DNA of 44,580 nt from an uncultured Eubacteriales bacterium (lineage in GTDB: Bacteria; Bacillota; Clostridia; Peptostreptococcales; Anaerovoracaceae): positions 1 to 44,580 of the forward strand of contig UQMQ01000003.1 in the NCBI GenBank assembly GCA_900542245.1, in the 5' to 3' direction. The notes under the pieces are model-generated. The model had not been told where the DNA came from. It saw only the letters and a program-made list of their open reading frames with translations, and did no database searches. Below are positions 24,796 through 33,015 of the stretch, one piece after another. Each line of letters begins with the position of its first letter. The first letter of the stretch is position 1. The position numbers were made by a program, and so were the translations under genes.

Positions 24796-25607
24796 AAGAT
24801 ACCGCCTCCCGTCACCAGAATGGACAGCGCGAAGCCGCAGGCAATGACCGCCGCCAGCAACAGCGAATTAACCAGCCGCAAAAGTCCCGTTGCCAAATCT
24901 CCCGTCAGCATATCCCGCACCGCGTTTGTCATCGCAATGCCCGGAATCTGAATCATAATCGCGCCGATCATAATTTTGTCTACATGGATACCTATCCCAA
25001 AATGCACCATGGTGATCGACAAAAGTCCCGCAGCGAACGATGCCACAAAATTTGTTGCGAGCAGATTATGATCCCGTTTGCTCAACGCGTTCAAAAGCCA
25101 GATGACCGCGATGCCGACCACCGCGGATGCCGCGCCGTCGAGCAGCTGTCCGCCGAAGAATACCGCAAACCCGCCCGCGATGAAAATTGCCGATACGTAT
25201 TTCATCCATACGGAATAGATCTTCCGATTCATGACGCCGTCAAATTTCTTGTTGAGCTGTGCAAGGGACGGCGTTTCTGCGCAGATATACCGCGACAAGT
25301 CATTCAGATAATCCAATCGGTCAAAATTGACATCATTTCTGATAATTCTGCGAATCTGCGTGAGGATTTCTCCGTCCGGCGCTTCCATCGTCACCTGAAT
25401 ATTGGAGGTAATGACAAAGACATTGATACGGTCGCAGCCATACGCCCCGCACATGCGCTCTACACTGTCCTCCACGCGGCTGACCTCTGCGCCTGCCACC
25501 AGCATTTCCTCGGCAATATCCAAAATCGCCTGCAGCAGCCTGCTGTAATCGACAGCTGGCTGAGAGACAGCTTCCGTCTGATTTTGTATCCGTTGTTCTG
25601 CATTCAT
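24792..25607 (-). CDS. ThrE-type exporter large subunit (DUF1212)
   Basis: Partner of the preceding small subunit. The 271-residue product starts with a cytoplasmic DUF1212 region (ILDIAEEMLVAGAEVSRVEDSVERMC) and has about five transmembrane helices, with IMIQIPGIAMTNAVRDMLTGD conserved. I choose the ATG at 25607, nine bases after the stop of the acetyltransferase gene and with AGTAGGTG upstream; an in-frame extension lies inside that gene. Confidence 0.88.
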   Translation of the reverse strand: MNAEQRIQNQTEAVSQPAVDYSRLLQAILDIAEEMLVAGAEVSRVEDSVERMCGAYGCDRINVFVITSNIQVTMEAPDGEILTQIRRIIRNDVNFDRLDYLNDLSRYICAETPSLAQLNKKFDGVMNRKIYSVWMKYVSAIFIAGGFAVFFGGQLLDGAASAVVGIAVIWLLNALSKRDHNLLATNFVASFAAGLLSITMVHFGIGIHVDKIMIGAIMIQIPGIAMTNAVRDMLTGDLATGLLRLVNSLLLAAVIACGFALSILVTGGGIL

Positions 25608-25615
25608 GACCGCAC

Positions 25616-26131
25616 CTACTCTGCCTGCGCCGCTGTTTGTTCCGTCTTTTTCAATGTCAGCTTCATGACTTCCGGATGGCAGCTGACTTGATACTGCGGA
25701 CATTGCTTGCACTCAAAGAAATTCGGCGCGTTCTGCGGATCGATGGTCTCAAAGCCCAGCCTGCGGAAAAATCCCGGTGCCCGGGCGACCAGATAGATCG
25801 CGTCGCCGCCTCTAGCCTGCACCTCCTGTTTGACCTTGTCTACCAGCAGCTTGCCGAGCCCCTCTTTGCGCAGCACAGGGTCGACCGCAATCCCGTCGAT
25901 GATATAGCGTCCTTCACGCAGTGCCAGCACACAGCCCGCGACCAGCGCATCCTTGCCGTCCGCGTGTGCGTCCTTGATGTGCGTCAAATCCTCCTGCACT
26001 GCCTGGCTGATCTTCCAGCATTTGATAATATCCGTATCAACCTCTTCATCACCGTCAAATTCCAAACCGTTTTTTACAAAAAATTGTACCAGCCGCTCAT
26101 ATTCGTTCGTGGTACGCATCACAAATTTCAT
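25616..26131 (-). CDS. GNAT-family N-acetyltransferase
   Basis: A 171-residue acetyltransferase. The acetyl-CoA loop is visible as RKEGLGKLLVDKV after the beta-4 strand YIIDGIAVDP, and RAPGFFRRLGFE follows. The tail carries cysteines (ECKQCPQYQVSCHPEVMKL) seen in a subgroup related to ArgA-like GNATs. The substrate is unknown. The ATG at 26131 follows GGGAGAG. It lies in line with folC and the exporter genes. Confidence 0.85.
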   Translation of the reverse strand: MKFVMRTTNEYERLVQFFVKNGLEFDGDEEVDTDIIKCWKISQAVQEDLTHIKDAHADGKDALVAGCVLALREGRYIIDGIAVDPVLRKEGLGKLLVDKVKQEVQARGGDAIYLVARAPGFFRRLGFETIDPQNAPNFFECKQCPQYQVSCHPEVMKLTLKKTEQTAAQAE

Positions 26132-26221
26132 TGCTTCTCTCCCTTCTTCTTGTTCCGGATCGCGCATTTCGTCTCGTAAGCGCTGAGGTGCGCGCGAAAA
26201 ACAGATGCCCGCGTTCCGGCT

Positions 26222-27556
26222 TCACCTCACCGCCTCCCGCAGCATCCCGCGAATCTGTCCGATCAGATACAGAGATCCTGCAAAGAGGATGACATCATAG
26301 TCTTCTTTGCGGCGCAGTGCTTCCTCCACAGCCGCCTCCGGCTCCAAGAGCTCCAGACAGCGCGCGCCTTGCGCTTGCAGCGCGTCTTTGAGCGCTTCCT
26401 TCGTCATGCTGCGCGGATTCACAGGCTCTGTGGCGATAAAATCCGTCGTGATATCGCGGAAGCTTCGCAAAATGCCTGTCGTATCCTTGTCTGCGAGCAT
26501 TCCCGTCACCATCAAAATGCGTTGAGATGGGCAAAAGGTCTTCATCGCGTCTCGCAGTACCTTCGCGCCGTCCGGATTGTGTGCGCCGTCGATGATCACA
26601 ACCGGCTTCGCGTCCGGCGCGGTCAGCACCTCGAATCTGCCGATCTGTTTGGCTTTTCGCAGCCCGCTGTATAATTTATCCTTTTGAATCCGAACCTCGC
26701 CGCGCTCTTCCAGCAGATTGATGGCTGCCAGCGCCGCGATCGCGTTTTCGATTTGGTGCGCCCCGACCATGGAGATCCGAAGCTCCTCGAAGAGCACGCC
26801 TTGAAAATCAACGTCAAAGCAGCTGCCGTCAAGCCCCTGCTCTTTGACCTTATATGGAATGCGCCGGGTTTCAAAGAACAGCGCATGGTGTTCAGCCGCC
26901 GTCCGCTCGATCACTTCCAAAGCCTCCGGCGCTTTTGCGCTGGTTACCACAGGGCAGCCGTCCTTGATGATGCCGGATTTTTCCCATGCGATCTTTGCCA
27001 GCGTATCACCGAGCCGATCCGTATGATCATACGAGATGGAAGTGATGACCGAGATCAGCGGCGCTTTACAGACATTGGTCGAATCACCGCGTCCGCCGAG
27101 TCCCACCTCCAGAACGACATAGTCAGCCCCTTTTTCGTAAAAATACAGGAGTGCGATGGCGGTGATGACCTCGAATTCCGTCGGGGACTGCTTGCCTGCG
27201 TCCACCATGCGCTGCACCTGCTTCAGCACGCGATCGGTATATTCGGTCAAATCCGCATCGCTGATATAGGCGCCGTCCAGTTCGATCCGTTCGTTGAAGA
27301 CCTCAAGGAACGGTGAGGTATACAGGCCGGTGCGATAACCGTTTTCCTGCAGAACGCTGTAAAGATAGCGGCAGACGGAGCCCTTCCCATTGGTACCTGC
27401 CACATGAAGCACCTTGAGCTTGTCCTGCGGATCGCCCAGCAGCGCCATCAACTCGTTCATGCGCTCTAGCCCGAGAATACTGCCGAATTTTTCGAACGCG
27501 TGAATTTTGACGATGGCGCCCGCGGCGCCGTCGGCATATACTTTTTTGTTTGTCAT
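26222..27556 (-). CDS. folC: Folylpolyglutamate / dihydrofolate synthase
   Basis: Adds glutamate to folates (and possibly makes dihydrofolate). The 444-residue product is a Mur-ligase-type enzyme with the P-loop HVAGTNGKGSVCRYL near residue 50, the segment TSPFLEVFNERI, the VLEVGLGGRGDSTNV motif and VIIDGAHNPDGAK. Its start overlaps the valS stop by 4 bases (ATGA), the valS-folC order common in Clostridia. Confidence 0.96.
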   Translation of the reverse strand: MTNKKVYADGAAGAIVKIHAFEKFGSILGLERMNELMALLGDPQDKLKVLHVAGTNGKGSVCRYLYSVLQENGYRTGLYTSPFLEVFNERIELDGAYISDADLTEYTDRVLKQVQRMVDAGKQSPTEFEVITAIALLYFYEKGADYVVLEVGLGGRGDSTNVCKAPLISVITSISYDHTDRLGDTLAKIAWEKSGIIKDGCPVVTSAKAPEALEVIERTAAEHHALFFETRRIPYKVKEQGLDGSCFDVDFQGVLFEELRISMVGAHQIENAIAALAAINLLEERGEVRIQKDKLYSGLRKAKQIGRFEVLTAPDAKPVVIIDGAHNPDGAKVLRDAMKTFCPSQRILMVTGMLADKDTTGILRSFRDITTDFIATEPVNPRSMTKEALKDALQAQGARCLELLEPEAAVEEALRRKEDYDVILFAGSLYLIGQIRGMLREAVR

Positions 27557-30282
27557 GATAATTTTTCCCTAACCGAAGCAAGCTGCGCGGAAACCTTGGC
27601 GAGCATTTCCTCGTACATCGCGAGCTTTTCCTTCTCAGCCTGAATCTTAGCCTCCGGTGCCTTATTGACAAAGCCCGGATTCGCGAGCATGCCGGACGAA
27701 CGTTTCACTTCACCGGTTAAGCGTTTTTCCTCCTTTTCGAGTCTTGCAAGCTCCTCCGCGAAGTCAACCAGATCGTCAAGCGGGATATAGATCTCTGCGC
27801 CATCGATGACCGCGGATACCGCGTCCGCCGGTACTTCTGCCTTGCTGCCCGCAAAGGTAAGCTCTGTGATATTCGCGAGGTTCTTCAGATAAGCCTCCCC
27901 GCGCCGCATCGTCTCTGCTTTTTCGCCCTCCGCCAAGATGATCGCCTTGATCTTTTTGGATGGCGCGACATTCTTCTCTGCCTTGATGTTTCGGATTGCC
28001 TTGATTGCCTCCATCGCCATCTCTACCGTCTTGACTGCCTGCGGATAAATATAATGCAGGCTCGTTTCCGGCCATGCGGCGCTGATCAGGTAACCCTGTT
28101 CATCCTCTCCGTGCGGCAGGAAGCCCCAGATCTCTTCGGTGATGAACGGCATGAACGGGTGCAGCAGTTTGAGCATGTTCTTCAGGCACATCACTAAGAC
28201 GAAGCGAACGACCTTTTTGTCTTCCTCGTCCTCGCCCCAAAGTCTCGCCTTAACCAGTTCGATGTACCAGTCACAGTACTCGTTCCAGATCAGGTCATAG
28301 ACACGCTGACCTGCCAGTGCCAGATCGTAGCGCTCCATCGCGTTGTTGACGTATTCGATCGCGTCATTGACGCAGTTGATCATCCACTTATCCTCGTCCC
28401 GCAGCGGAATATGCGCAAAGTTCGTGGTATTCGCGCAGGCCCCGCCGCAGCAGTCCGCGCAGCATTTTGCCAGCGGTTTGAACTCGCCGGCATCGTCCTG
28501 CAGATTCATGATGACGAAGCGGGAGGCATTCCATAATTTATTGGCGAAGTTTCTGGAGTTTTCCAGTCTGTCCTCGGTGAAACGCATGTCGTTGCCCGGT
28601 GTGATACCCGTGGAAAGCATGAAGCGCAGCGCGTCCGCGCCGTATTTGTCAATGATCTCCAGCGGATCGATGCCGTTGCCCAGTGATTTAGACATTTTGC
28701 GGCCCTGCGCGTCACGCACCAGTCCATGGATATAGACATCGTGGAACGGCACTTCACCCATGTATTCCAAGCCGGAGAATACCATTCTGACAACCCAGAA
28801 GAAGATAATGTCATAGCCGGTTACCAGCACATCGGTCGGATAAAAATAGTCCAGCTCCGGCGTTTTTTCCGGCCAGCCGAGCGTGGAGAACGGCCACAAC
28901 GCCGAGGAAAACCAAGTATCCAGCACATCTTCATCCTGCCTGAAGTGCGTGCAGCCGCATTTCGGACATTTTGCAGGCGTGTCGTAAGCAACGACAATCT
29001 CTCCGCAGTCCTCGCAGTAATAAGCCGGAATCCGGTGTCCCCACCAGAGCTGACGGGAGATACACCAGTCCTTGATACCCTCCAGCCAGTGCAGATAAAT
29101 CTTTTCGAAGCGCTCCGGGATATGTCTGAGCTTGCCGTTTTTGGCAACCTCGATCGCAGGTTTCGCGAGCTCCTCCATCTTGACAAACCACTGCTCGGAA
29201 ACCATGTCCTCGATGACCGTATGGCAGCGGTAGCAGGTGCCCATCGGAATGACCTTTTCCTCGGTCTTTACTAAATAGCCGGCTGCTTCCAGATCGGCGA
29301 CCCAGTTTTTGCGGCATGCATAGCGGTCCTGTCCCTCATACTTGCCTGCAAGCGCGTTCATCGTCGCGTCCTTGTTGATGCAGGAAACGACCGGAAGCCC
29401 CGCGCGCTGTCCGACCTCGAAGTCGTTCGGGTCATGCGCCGGCGTGATCTTGACCGCGCCGGTACCCTTCTCCGGATCCGGATAGGAGTCCGCGATGATC
29501 GGAATTTCCTTACCGACCAGCGGCAGGATGACCTTCCTGCCGACAACGGCCTTGTAGCGCTCGTCATCCGGATGCACCGCGATCGCTTCATCGGCGAACA
29601 TGGTCTCCGGTCTGGATGTCGCGACGATGATGCCGTCAAAATCAGCGGTCGGCTCTACGGCCGGATATTTGAAGTACCAATACTTGCCGTTCTTATCCTC
29701 GTGCTCGACCTCCGCGTCCGAGAGCGATGTGCCGCACTGCGGACACCAGTTGACCAGACGGTTGCCGCGATAGATCAGACCCTTTTGATATAACTTGATG
29801 AACGCTGCCTTGACTGCCTGATTGCAGCCCTCGTCCATCGTAAAACGCTCTCTCGACCAGTCGCAGGAGTCACCGAGCTTGCGGCACTGACGCGTGATGC
29901 GTCCGCCGTATTCTTCCTTCCACGCCCAGGCGCGCTTGAGGAATTCCTCTCTGCCCAGATCTTCTTTTTCCAGTCCTTCCTCTTCGCGGATCTTTTCGAC
30001 AACCTTGACCTCGGTCGCGATGCTGGCGTGGTCGGAGCCCGGCAGCCACAGCGCGCTGTAGCCCTGCATCCGCTTCCATCTGGTCAGCACATCCTGCAAG
30101 GTCTGGTCAAGCGCGTGCCCCATGTGCAGCTGTCCGGTGATGTTTGGCGGCGGCATCACGATGGTAAACGGCTTCTTGTCCGGATTTACCTCCGCGCGGA
30201 AGGCGCCGTTAGTCTCCCACATTTCATAGATTCGATCCTCAAAATCCTTTGGATGATAGGTCTTCGCTAAATTTTTTTCCAT
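27553..30282 (-). CDS. valS: Valyl-tRNA synthetase
   Basis: Charges tRNA-Val. The product is about 909 residues, of class I: HIGH motif as HMGH in PPNITGQLHMGHALD, editing domain in the middle, KMSKS in GRKMSKSLGNGIDP, anticodon-binding domain and the C-terminal coiled coil (LARLEKEEKRLTGEVKR). The ATG at 30282 follows AAAGGA; the frame continues upstream into the T-box terminator and is not coding there. Expression is controlled by the T-box leader at 30395-30667. Confidence 0.97.
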   Translation of the reverse strand: MEKNLAKTYHPKDFEDRIYEMWETNGAFRAEVNPDKKPFTIVMPPPNITGQLHMGHALDQTLQDVLTRWKRMQGYSALWLPGSDHASIATEVKVVEKIREEEGLEKEDLGREEFLKRAWAWKEEYGGRITRQCRKLGDSCDWSRERFTMDEGCNQAVKAAFIKLYQKGLIYRGNRLVNWCPQCGTSLSDAEVEHEDKNGKYWYFKYPAVEPTADFDGIIVATSRPETMFADEAIAVHPDDERYKAVVGRKVILPLVGKEIPIIADSYPDPEKGTGAVKITPAHDPNDFEVGQRAGLPVVSCINKDATMNALAGKYEGQDRYACRKNWVADLEAAGYLVKTEEKVIPMGTCYRCHTVIEDMVSEQWFVKMEELAKPAIEVAKNGKLRHIPERFEKIYLHWLEGIKDWCISRQLWWGHRIPAYYCEDCGEIVVAYDTPAKCPKCGCTHFRQDEDVLDTWFSSALWPFSTLGWPEKTPELDYFYPTDVLVTGYDIIFFWVVRMVFSGLEYMGEVPFHDVYIHGLVRDAQGRKMSKSLGNGIDPLEIIDKYGADALRFMLSTGITPGNDMRFTEDRLENSRNFANKLWNASRFVIMNLQDDAGEFKPLAKCCADCCGGACANTTNFAHIPLRDEDKWMINCVNDAIEYVNNAMERYDLALAGQRVYDLIWNEYCDWYIELVKARLWGEDEEDKKVVRFVLVMCLKNMLKLLHPFMPFITEEIWGFLPHGEDEQGYLISAAWPETSLHYIYPQAVKTVEMAMEAIKAIRNIKAEKNVAPSKKIKAIILAEGEKAETMRRGEAYLKNLANITELTFAGSKAEVPADAVSAVIDGAEIYIPLDDLVDFAEELARLEKEEKRLTGEVKRSSGMLANPGFVNKAPEAKIQAEKEKLAMYEEMLAKVSAQLASVREKLS

Positions 30283-30394
30283 TTGTGTCAGATTTCCTTT
30301 CTTTAGAGATGGCTGTGCCTTGAGATAGCCTTCAGCCGGAGTGCGGCCGCCCGAGAAAAAATTTTTTCCCGACTTCACGCCTTTAGAAAAAAAT

Positions 30395-30667
30395 CGTCCC
30401 TCGCAAGGCCATTTGGCTTTGCAAAGGACGAAATCAGATTCCGCGGTACCACCTTTGTTCCTGCTTTCGGCAAGGCACAGGACACCTGCCGCACCATACG
30501 CATGGCTGCACCGTCCCGCCTGCGAAGCAGACCCTCATTGCATTGAAACTCAGAAGCAACCTTCAAAAAACCGCCGTCTCTCAGGGTTCTCAGCCACGAC
30601 CCCGATTCTCTGTAAAGTGCAGAATTTCCTACTCCTCTTCGTCATCGTTTCTATATAGATTTGTAAT
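30395..30667 (-). promoter_or_regulatory. T-box leader of valS, GUU specifier
   Basis: Minus-strand leader with the T-box core (complement of 30442-30456, AAAGGTGGTACCGCG) and a terminator stem CGTCCTTTGC.../...CGAGGGACG (30395-30430) with a U-run. Stem I shows the AGUA-type loop (GAGGAGTAGG), GAGAATCGGGG and GCTGAGAACCC. The codon before the CUUCUGAG segment is GUU (complement of 30558-30560), a valine codon, as expected for valS. Uncharged tRNA-Val would favour the antiterminator. Confidence 0.94.
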
Positions 30668-30673
30668 AGATTT

Positions 30674-30702
30674 ATTGTATAACCCCGCGCCGCAAATGTC
30701 AA
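30674..30702 (-). promoter_or_regulatory. Promoter of valS leader
   Basis: On the minus strand TTGACA (30697-30702), 17 bases and TACAAT (30674-30679). Confidence 0.85.
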
Positions 30703-30735
30703 CAGAAATTTACGGCGGATGACCACCCATCGATG

Positions 30736-33015
30736 TCAGATTACCTTCGTTTCCTCCAGCTTTTCATTGAACGCTTCGTTCAATTTAATGATCGGCTTGC
30801 GCAGCACCAGCCCGAGGAGCAGGGAGGCTGCCAGATACCAGCAAAGATTGCCGAGCTCCACCCAGTACGTGTTTTCGTAGAATCCGGCGATACATTCGCG
30901 CATCGCCATCATGCTGTGCGTAAACGGCAGGAGTACGTACAGCTTTTGGAAAAACATCGGCGTCATTTCGATCGGGAACGTGCCGCCCGAGCCTGCCACC
31001 TGAATGACCAGCAGCACGACGCAGATCGCCTTGCCGATATCTCCAAACGATACCGTCAGCGTGTAGATCATATTCACAAAGACGATGCTCGTAAACCATC
31101 CTGCGAGCAGGAAATAGAACGGATGCTCGCACTGAATCTCCAGGAAATACAAGTCTCCCAGACAGATCAGCCCGCTTTGAAAAAGACCGATGAGCCAGAA
31201 CAAAAGCTGCCTGCCAAGATAGATCTGTGTCGGCGTGACATCCGCCAGCATCGCTTTTCTTTTTTCTTCCAGCGAGACTTTCATCATTGCTGCCAGCACA
31301 ATACCGCCGACCCAGATGGAAAGCACCGAATAAAACGGTGCCATCGCCGAACCGTAATTTTCCACCGGATAAAATTTGGTTGTCTTTAATTTCACCGGCG
31401 CAGACAAGAACGTGCTGACTTCTGTCGGATCGGTTCCCAAAATATCGCTGATATTCTCCATTTGATCCGTTTTGACGGCGCGGTCGATCTGCCCGGCTGT
31501 TCTGCGCAGTTTCTGCGTTTCCGCATGCAGTGTCCTTGAGGTATCGCGCAGGGCGGACTGCAAAGCGGTGAGATGATCCGAAATTTCACCTGTCGTACCG
31601 TCTACCTGTGCTGCCGCACGGTCTGCCTGATCCAGCAGATCGATCACAGCGGTACCGGAAGCCTCAAATCCTTCGATCAGCTGCAATAGCTTCGCTTCGA
31701 TATTCTTCTCATAATCCTCCTGCAGAAGTGTGATCTGCGCATAGCTGTCTTTGAGCTCCGCTTTGAGCGACTGTCGTCTCTGCTCAATCTCTGCCTTTGT
31801 CGTCAGCAGCTCCTGCGCTGCTTCTTTTAGACCGTTGCTCAGCTCCTGCTGCATCTCGATCTGCGTCTGCAGCGTCCGAATCACAACATCCAGTGCCTGC
31901 GCAAGATCCGCGGAACCGCTCGGCAGACTATCCTTCAGATTTTCCAAACTCTTCTGTATCTTTTGCGTTGCCTCTGCCTGCTGCATGACCTGTTCTGACA
32001 AGTCTAGTAATGTTTGCTGTGCCGTTTCGACGTCCTGATAGAACAAATCCATCGCCTCATCGAACTGGACTTCGATCTCCAAATAGCTGTCCTTCGTCTG
32101 CTGCAGCGCAAGGTTGACCGCTTTGCTGGCCCCGGTCACCGCACCCGTTAGATCAGATACGCTCTCTATCACCTCCTGCAGACTTTGCTGCGCCTTGCCG
32201 GCATTTCCTACAGACGCATGCAGCAGCGCCGCCGCGCTGTCTGTGATCTTGCCTAAAGACGCGGTAATGTCCGCATAATTATCTGTCAAAGCTGCGACGT
32301 CCTCCAATTCTGCTGCCAGACTGCCCAGATTCCTTGAAAAATTCTGCATCGCGTCCTTTTTCTTGCCCTCGTCTAATGCCTGATTCAGACCTTCCAAAAG
32401 ATCCAGTCCGATCTCGCTCACCGTCTGCACGAATACCTGATCGATCTGCTTCTGGACAGCGCTGGCTCCTTTATCTGTGATCTTAGGCGCGATTGCGTTT
32501 TCCTTTTCGTTGAGATAATACAAAATATCCGACCGCTGGATATCCTCTGCGGAGAACAGACTCATCATATCACGGCTGAAGGTCTCCGGCAGCACGATAG
32601 CCGCATAGTATGTCCCCTCCTGTACACCGCGGATCGCAGCATCCTCGTCGGTGAACACCCAATCCAGCTGCGTATTGTGATGCAGATTCATTTCCACCTG
32701 ATCGCCGACATTCAGCGTCATCGGGAAGAGGCTGCCGCGATAGCCTGCATCCATATTCGCCACCGCGACCTTGAGGTTTCCGGTATTGCCGTACGGATCC
32801 CAGCTCGCTGCGATATTGAACCACGCATATAGGGATGGCACAATGGTCAGTCCCATCACGACGATCCATGCAATCGTGTTATTGCGGATTTTTTGCAGGT
32901 CTCCGGTAAAAATCCTGCCGATGTTCGCACAGGCATTTTGGGTTTTATGCAGGTGCCGTTTGGCTGCAGCGATTGCTCTCTCCAGCAGCTTCGGAGAATG
33001 TTTTTTTGTTGTCAT
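30736..33015 (-). CDS. YhgE/Pip membrane protein (second of tandem pair)
   Basis: A 759-residue protein with one N-terminal transmembrane helix followed by the YhgE/Pip extracellular start (LYAWFNIAASWDPYGNTGNLKVAVANMDAGY). A long coiled-coil-rich middle (about residues 220-500) follows, then about five C-terminal helices of the ABC-2 type, with LPFTHSMMAMRECIAGFY. The family includes phage-infection protein Pip and YhgE; molecular role uncertain, sometimes tied to export or type VII secretion. The ATG follows AAAGGAG and overlaps the stop of the upstream paralogue by 4 bases, implying the two are made together and may pair. Confidence 0.88.
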   Translation of the reverse strand: MTTKKHSPKLLERAIAAAKRHLHKTQNACANIGRIFTGDLQKIRNNTIAWIVVMGLTIVPSLYAWFNIAASWDPYGNTGNLKVAVANMDAGYRGSLFPMTLNVGDQVEMNLHHNTQLDWVFTDEDAAIRGVQEGTYYAAIVLPETFSRDMMSLFSAEDIQRSDILYYLNEKENAIAPKITDKGASAVQKQIDQVFVQTVSEIGLDLLEGLNQALDEGKKKDAMQNFSRNLGSLAAELEDVAALTDNYADITASLGKITDSAAALLHASVGNAGKAQQSLQEVIESVSDLTGAVTGASKAVNLALQQTKDSYLEIEVQFDEAMDLFYQDVETAQQTLLDLSEQVMQQAEATQKIQKSLENLKDSLPSGSADLAQALDVVIRTLQTQIEMQQELSNGLKEAAQELLTTKAEIEQRRQSLKAELKDSYAQITLLQEDYEKNIEAKLLQLIEGFEASGTAVIDLLDQADRAAAQVDGTTGEISDHLTALQSALRDTSRTLHAETQKLRRTAGQIDRAVKTDQMENISDILGTDPTEVSTFLSAPVKLKTTKFYPVENYGSAMAPFYSVLSIWVGGIVLAAMMKVSLEEKRKAMLADVTPTQIYLGRQLLFWLIGLFQSGLICLGDLYFLEIQCEHPFYFLLAGWFTSIVFVNMIYTLTVSFGDIGKAICVVLLVIQVAGSGGTFPIEMTPMFFQKLYVLLPFTHSMMAMRECIAGFYENTYWVELGNLCWYLAASLLLGLVLRKPIIKLNEAFNEKLEETKVI